DNA from: DAIRET01 sp036795455
GTDB lineage: Bacteria; Bacteroidota; Ignavibacteria; Ignavibacteriales; Ignavibacteriaceae
NCBI GenBank assembly: GCA_036795455.1
Contig: DAIRET010000134.1
Span: 1 to 8,284 of the forward strand
Length of the DNA: 8,284 nucleotides
Direction of reading: 5' to 3'
The stretch's first letter is position 1; each line of letters starts with the position of its first letter. Below, in pieces: positions 6,979 through 8,284 of the stretch. The notes beneath the pieces are model-generated. The model had not been told where the DNA came from. It made no database searches and saw only the letters and a list, made by a program, of their open reading frames with translations. Position numbers and translations under genes: made by a program.

Positions 6979-7719
6979 ATGTTATCCCGTCGCTCGTTTT
7001 TGAAATTATCAGGTTTGGCAGCAGTTACACTTGGTGCCGGTTATAAATTCGGAAATATTTTGTCGGAACTTAAAGAGACAAGCTCCGTATCACTATACGG
7101 ATTTCTTCCCGACAACAACACCGTTATTAAAAACGTGTTCGAGATGTTCAACACGCATCTTAATAAAAATTCTATAGCTTCTGTTGTTGTACACGGCAAT
7201 AGCGGTATTGCACAGGTTATTTATAGTTCATTAAAGAATAAAAGAAATAAATCGTTAATTAAAAACAATTCGGTTGTTGTTACAATTAACAAACTCGGTA
7301 AAGAAGTTCAATCCGATATTCTTTTAAGAAATGAAGGGAAAATTGTTTCACCTGAAAAAGGTTTTGATGCAATAGTTTCAGATATCAGAAACTCTTTGAA
7401 GCATACAAACGCAAAATATTTCTTTACTGCGGAATTCAAAGAATACGGCGTCTTTTCTTATAAGGAAAGCATTAAGAATTTTGCTGTTATCGAAAATGAA
7501 AAAGGAATAGTAGATAAAATATCGCTTGACAGAAACCTGACTGATATTAGCATTCAAGGAAATGCCGGGAACACTATCCTTACAGTGGGCAATGGCTCTG
7601 CATTTGTTAAATCCGCTTCTTGCAGAAATAAGTTATGTATGCACAGCGGACACCTTGTAACATCGAACATTATTGCGTGCGCTCCGAATAAGATAATCAT
7701 TAAGCTCGAAACAGCTTAA
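6979..7719 (+). CDS. Tat-exported protein with C-terminal NusG domain II-like region, Rnf-linked, function unknown
   Basis: The 246-residue product begins with a clear twin-arginine signal, SRRSFLK at residues 3-9, then a hydrophobic stretch to about residue 22. It should be exported folded to the outer face of the cytoplasmic membrane. No good AxA cleavage site is obvious, so it may stay anchored. Residues about 35-185 match no domain I recognise. The last 60 residues resemble NusG domain II: a small beta-strand region with Cys215 and Cys220 in SCRNKLCMHSGH, two nearby histidines (222, 225), and Cys234 in the closing ACAPNKIIIKL. Proteins with this domain are often encoded beside rnf-type and apbE genes, and that is the case here (36 bp after rnfA, 15 bp before apbE). 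Cofactor binding by the Cys/His set, or a role in Rnf assembly or electron transfer, is inference only. This is not a NusG transcription factor. Confidence 0.8.
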   Translation: MLSRRSFLKLSGLAAVTLGAGYKFGNILSELKETSSVSLYGFLPDNNTVIKNVFEMFNTHLNKNSIASVVVHGNSGIAQVIYSSLKNKRNKSLIKNNSVVVTINKLGKEVQSDILLRNEGKIVSPEKGFDAIVSDIRNSLKHTNAKYFFTAEFKEYGVFSYKESIKNFAVIENEKGIVDKISLDRNLTDISIQGNAGNTILTVGNGSAFVKSASCRNKLCMHSGHLVTSNIIACAPNKIIIKLETA

Positions 7720-7734
7720 GCCGCAAATTTTTTG

Positions 7735-8284
7735 ATGAAGAAGAATATCATCATCGTTTTTACCGGGGTTCTTTTCTTCGTTATCGGGATTTACCTGGGA
7801 AACAGAAACACAAACGGTGATGAAGAGGTTGTTCAACGTACAAGAATAATTCTTGGAACTTTAGTTGAAATAAAAACAAAAGAGATAGATGAAGAGACTG
7901 CAAATAAAGCAATTAATCTTGCGTTTGCAGAGTTCCAGCGGATAGACAATCTCTTTTCTACTTATAATGAAGAGAGCCCGGTTTGGAAGTTTAATCACTC
8001 AAATGCCGAAACTTTATCGGTGAATGAAGAGATATTCCTGCTGATGAAAAAATGCGATTACTTTACCGGTATTACAGAGGGAGCATTCGATATAGCTCTC
8101 GAAAATGTAATTGAAGCATGGGGATTCAATACACAATCTCCTAAAGTACCGGGAAAAGATTCGCTTATTGAAGCTCTTAGAAACAGCAGTTGGAAAAACA
8201 TTAAATTGTTTGATCAAGATAGCATTATTGCAAAAAATGGGGTGGAAATTAATTTCTGTGCTGTTGCCAAAGGATATGCGGTTG
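7735..8284 (+). CDS. apbE: ApbE-family FAD:protein FMN transferase (3' end cut by window edge)
   Basis: ApbE transfers FMN from FAD to a Ser/Thr of target proteins and is required to flavinylate RnfG and RnfD, whose genes lie just upstream. The window holds 183 codons, roughly the N-terminal half of a protein usually around 320-350 residues. An N-terminal hydrophobic helix (about 4-22) suggests export or membrane anchoring. No lipobox cysteine follows it, although many exported ApbE proteins are lipoproteins. Family motifs appear in order: ILGTLVEI (39-46), EFQRIDNLFSTYNEESPV (66-83), GAFDIAL..VIEAWGF (116-131) and VAKGYAV (177-183). The segment before AKG is NFCA (173-176), with Cys175 where the family more often has Gly or Ser. 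The catalytic/metal-binding C-terminal part lies outside. The ATG at 7735 has no clear ribosome site but starts 15 bp after the preceding stop, so coupled translation is plausible. Confidence 0.92.
   Translation, partial: MKKNIIIVFTGVLFFVIGIYLGNRNTNGDEEVVQRTRIILGTLVEIKTKEIDEETANKAINLAFAEFQRIDNLFSTYNEESPVWKFNHSNAETLSVNEEIFLLMKKCDYFTGITEGAFDIALENVIEAWGFNTQSPKVPGKDSLIEALRNSSWKNIKLFDQDSIIAKNGVEINFCAVAKGYAV

Overview
The window is an AT-rich bacterial chromosome segment with two divergent transcription units on either side of a non-coding stretch of about 550 bp. No rRNA, tRNA, CRISPR array, insertion sequence or intrinsic terminator was recognised. The organism is probably an anaerobe or facultative anaerobe. 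The AT-rich composition and A-rich, poorly Shine-Dalgarno-led gene starts would fit the Bacteroidota/Ignavibacteriota/Chlorobiota lineage. This placement is a weak inference because no phylogenetic marker is present.

Left part (1-2236, minus strand): a complete NAD-type D-2-hydroxyacid dehydrogenase, most like glyoxylate/hydroxypyruvate (D-glycerate) reductases, is followed 32 bp downstream by a POT/PTR-type major facilitator transporter that runs off the left edge. The two probably form one operon.

Middle (2237-2790): no gene. It holds three small inverted repeats and presumably the divergent promoters. I could not fit a convincing promoter.

Right part (2791-8284, plus strand): a compact operon for the membrane-bound ferredoxin:NAD+ oxidoreductase Rnf, in the order rnfC-rnfD-rnfG-rnfE-rnfA. 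It has ATGA overlaps at D/G and G/E and a 2 bp gap at E/A. Two further genes follow: a twin-arginine-exported protein with a C-terminal NusG domain II-like region, and the first 183 codons of an ApbE-type FMN transferase.

Working model: RnfC is the NADH-side soluble Fe-S/flavin subunit. RnfD and RnfG carry covalently bound FMN, and RnfE and RnfA are the paired membrane iron-binding subunits. ApbE would attach FMN to RnfD and RnfG outside the membrane. The Tat/NusG-II protein is an accessory of unknown role that could act in maturation or electron transfer.

The main oddity is that rnfB, the ferredoxin-facing iron-sulfur subunit, is absent both upstream of rnfC and directly after rnfA, the places where it is often found. 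The Tat/NusG-II gene and apbE sit in the latter position.
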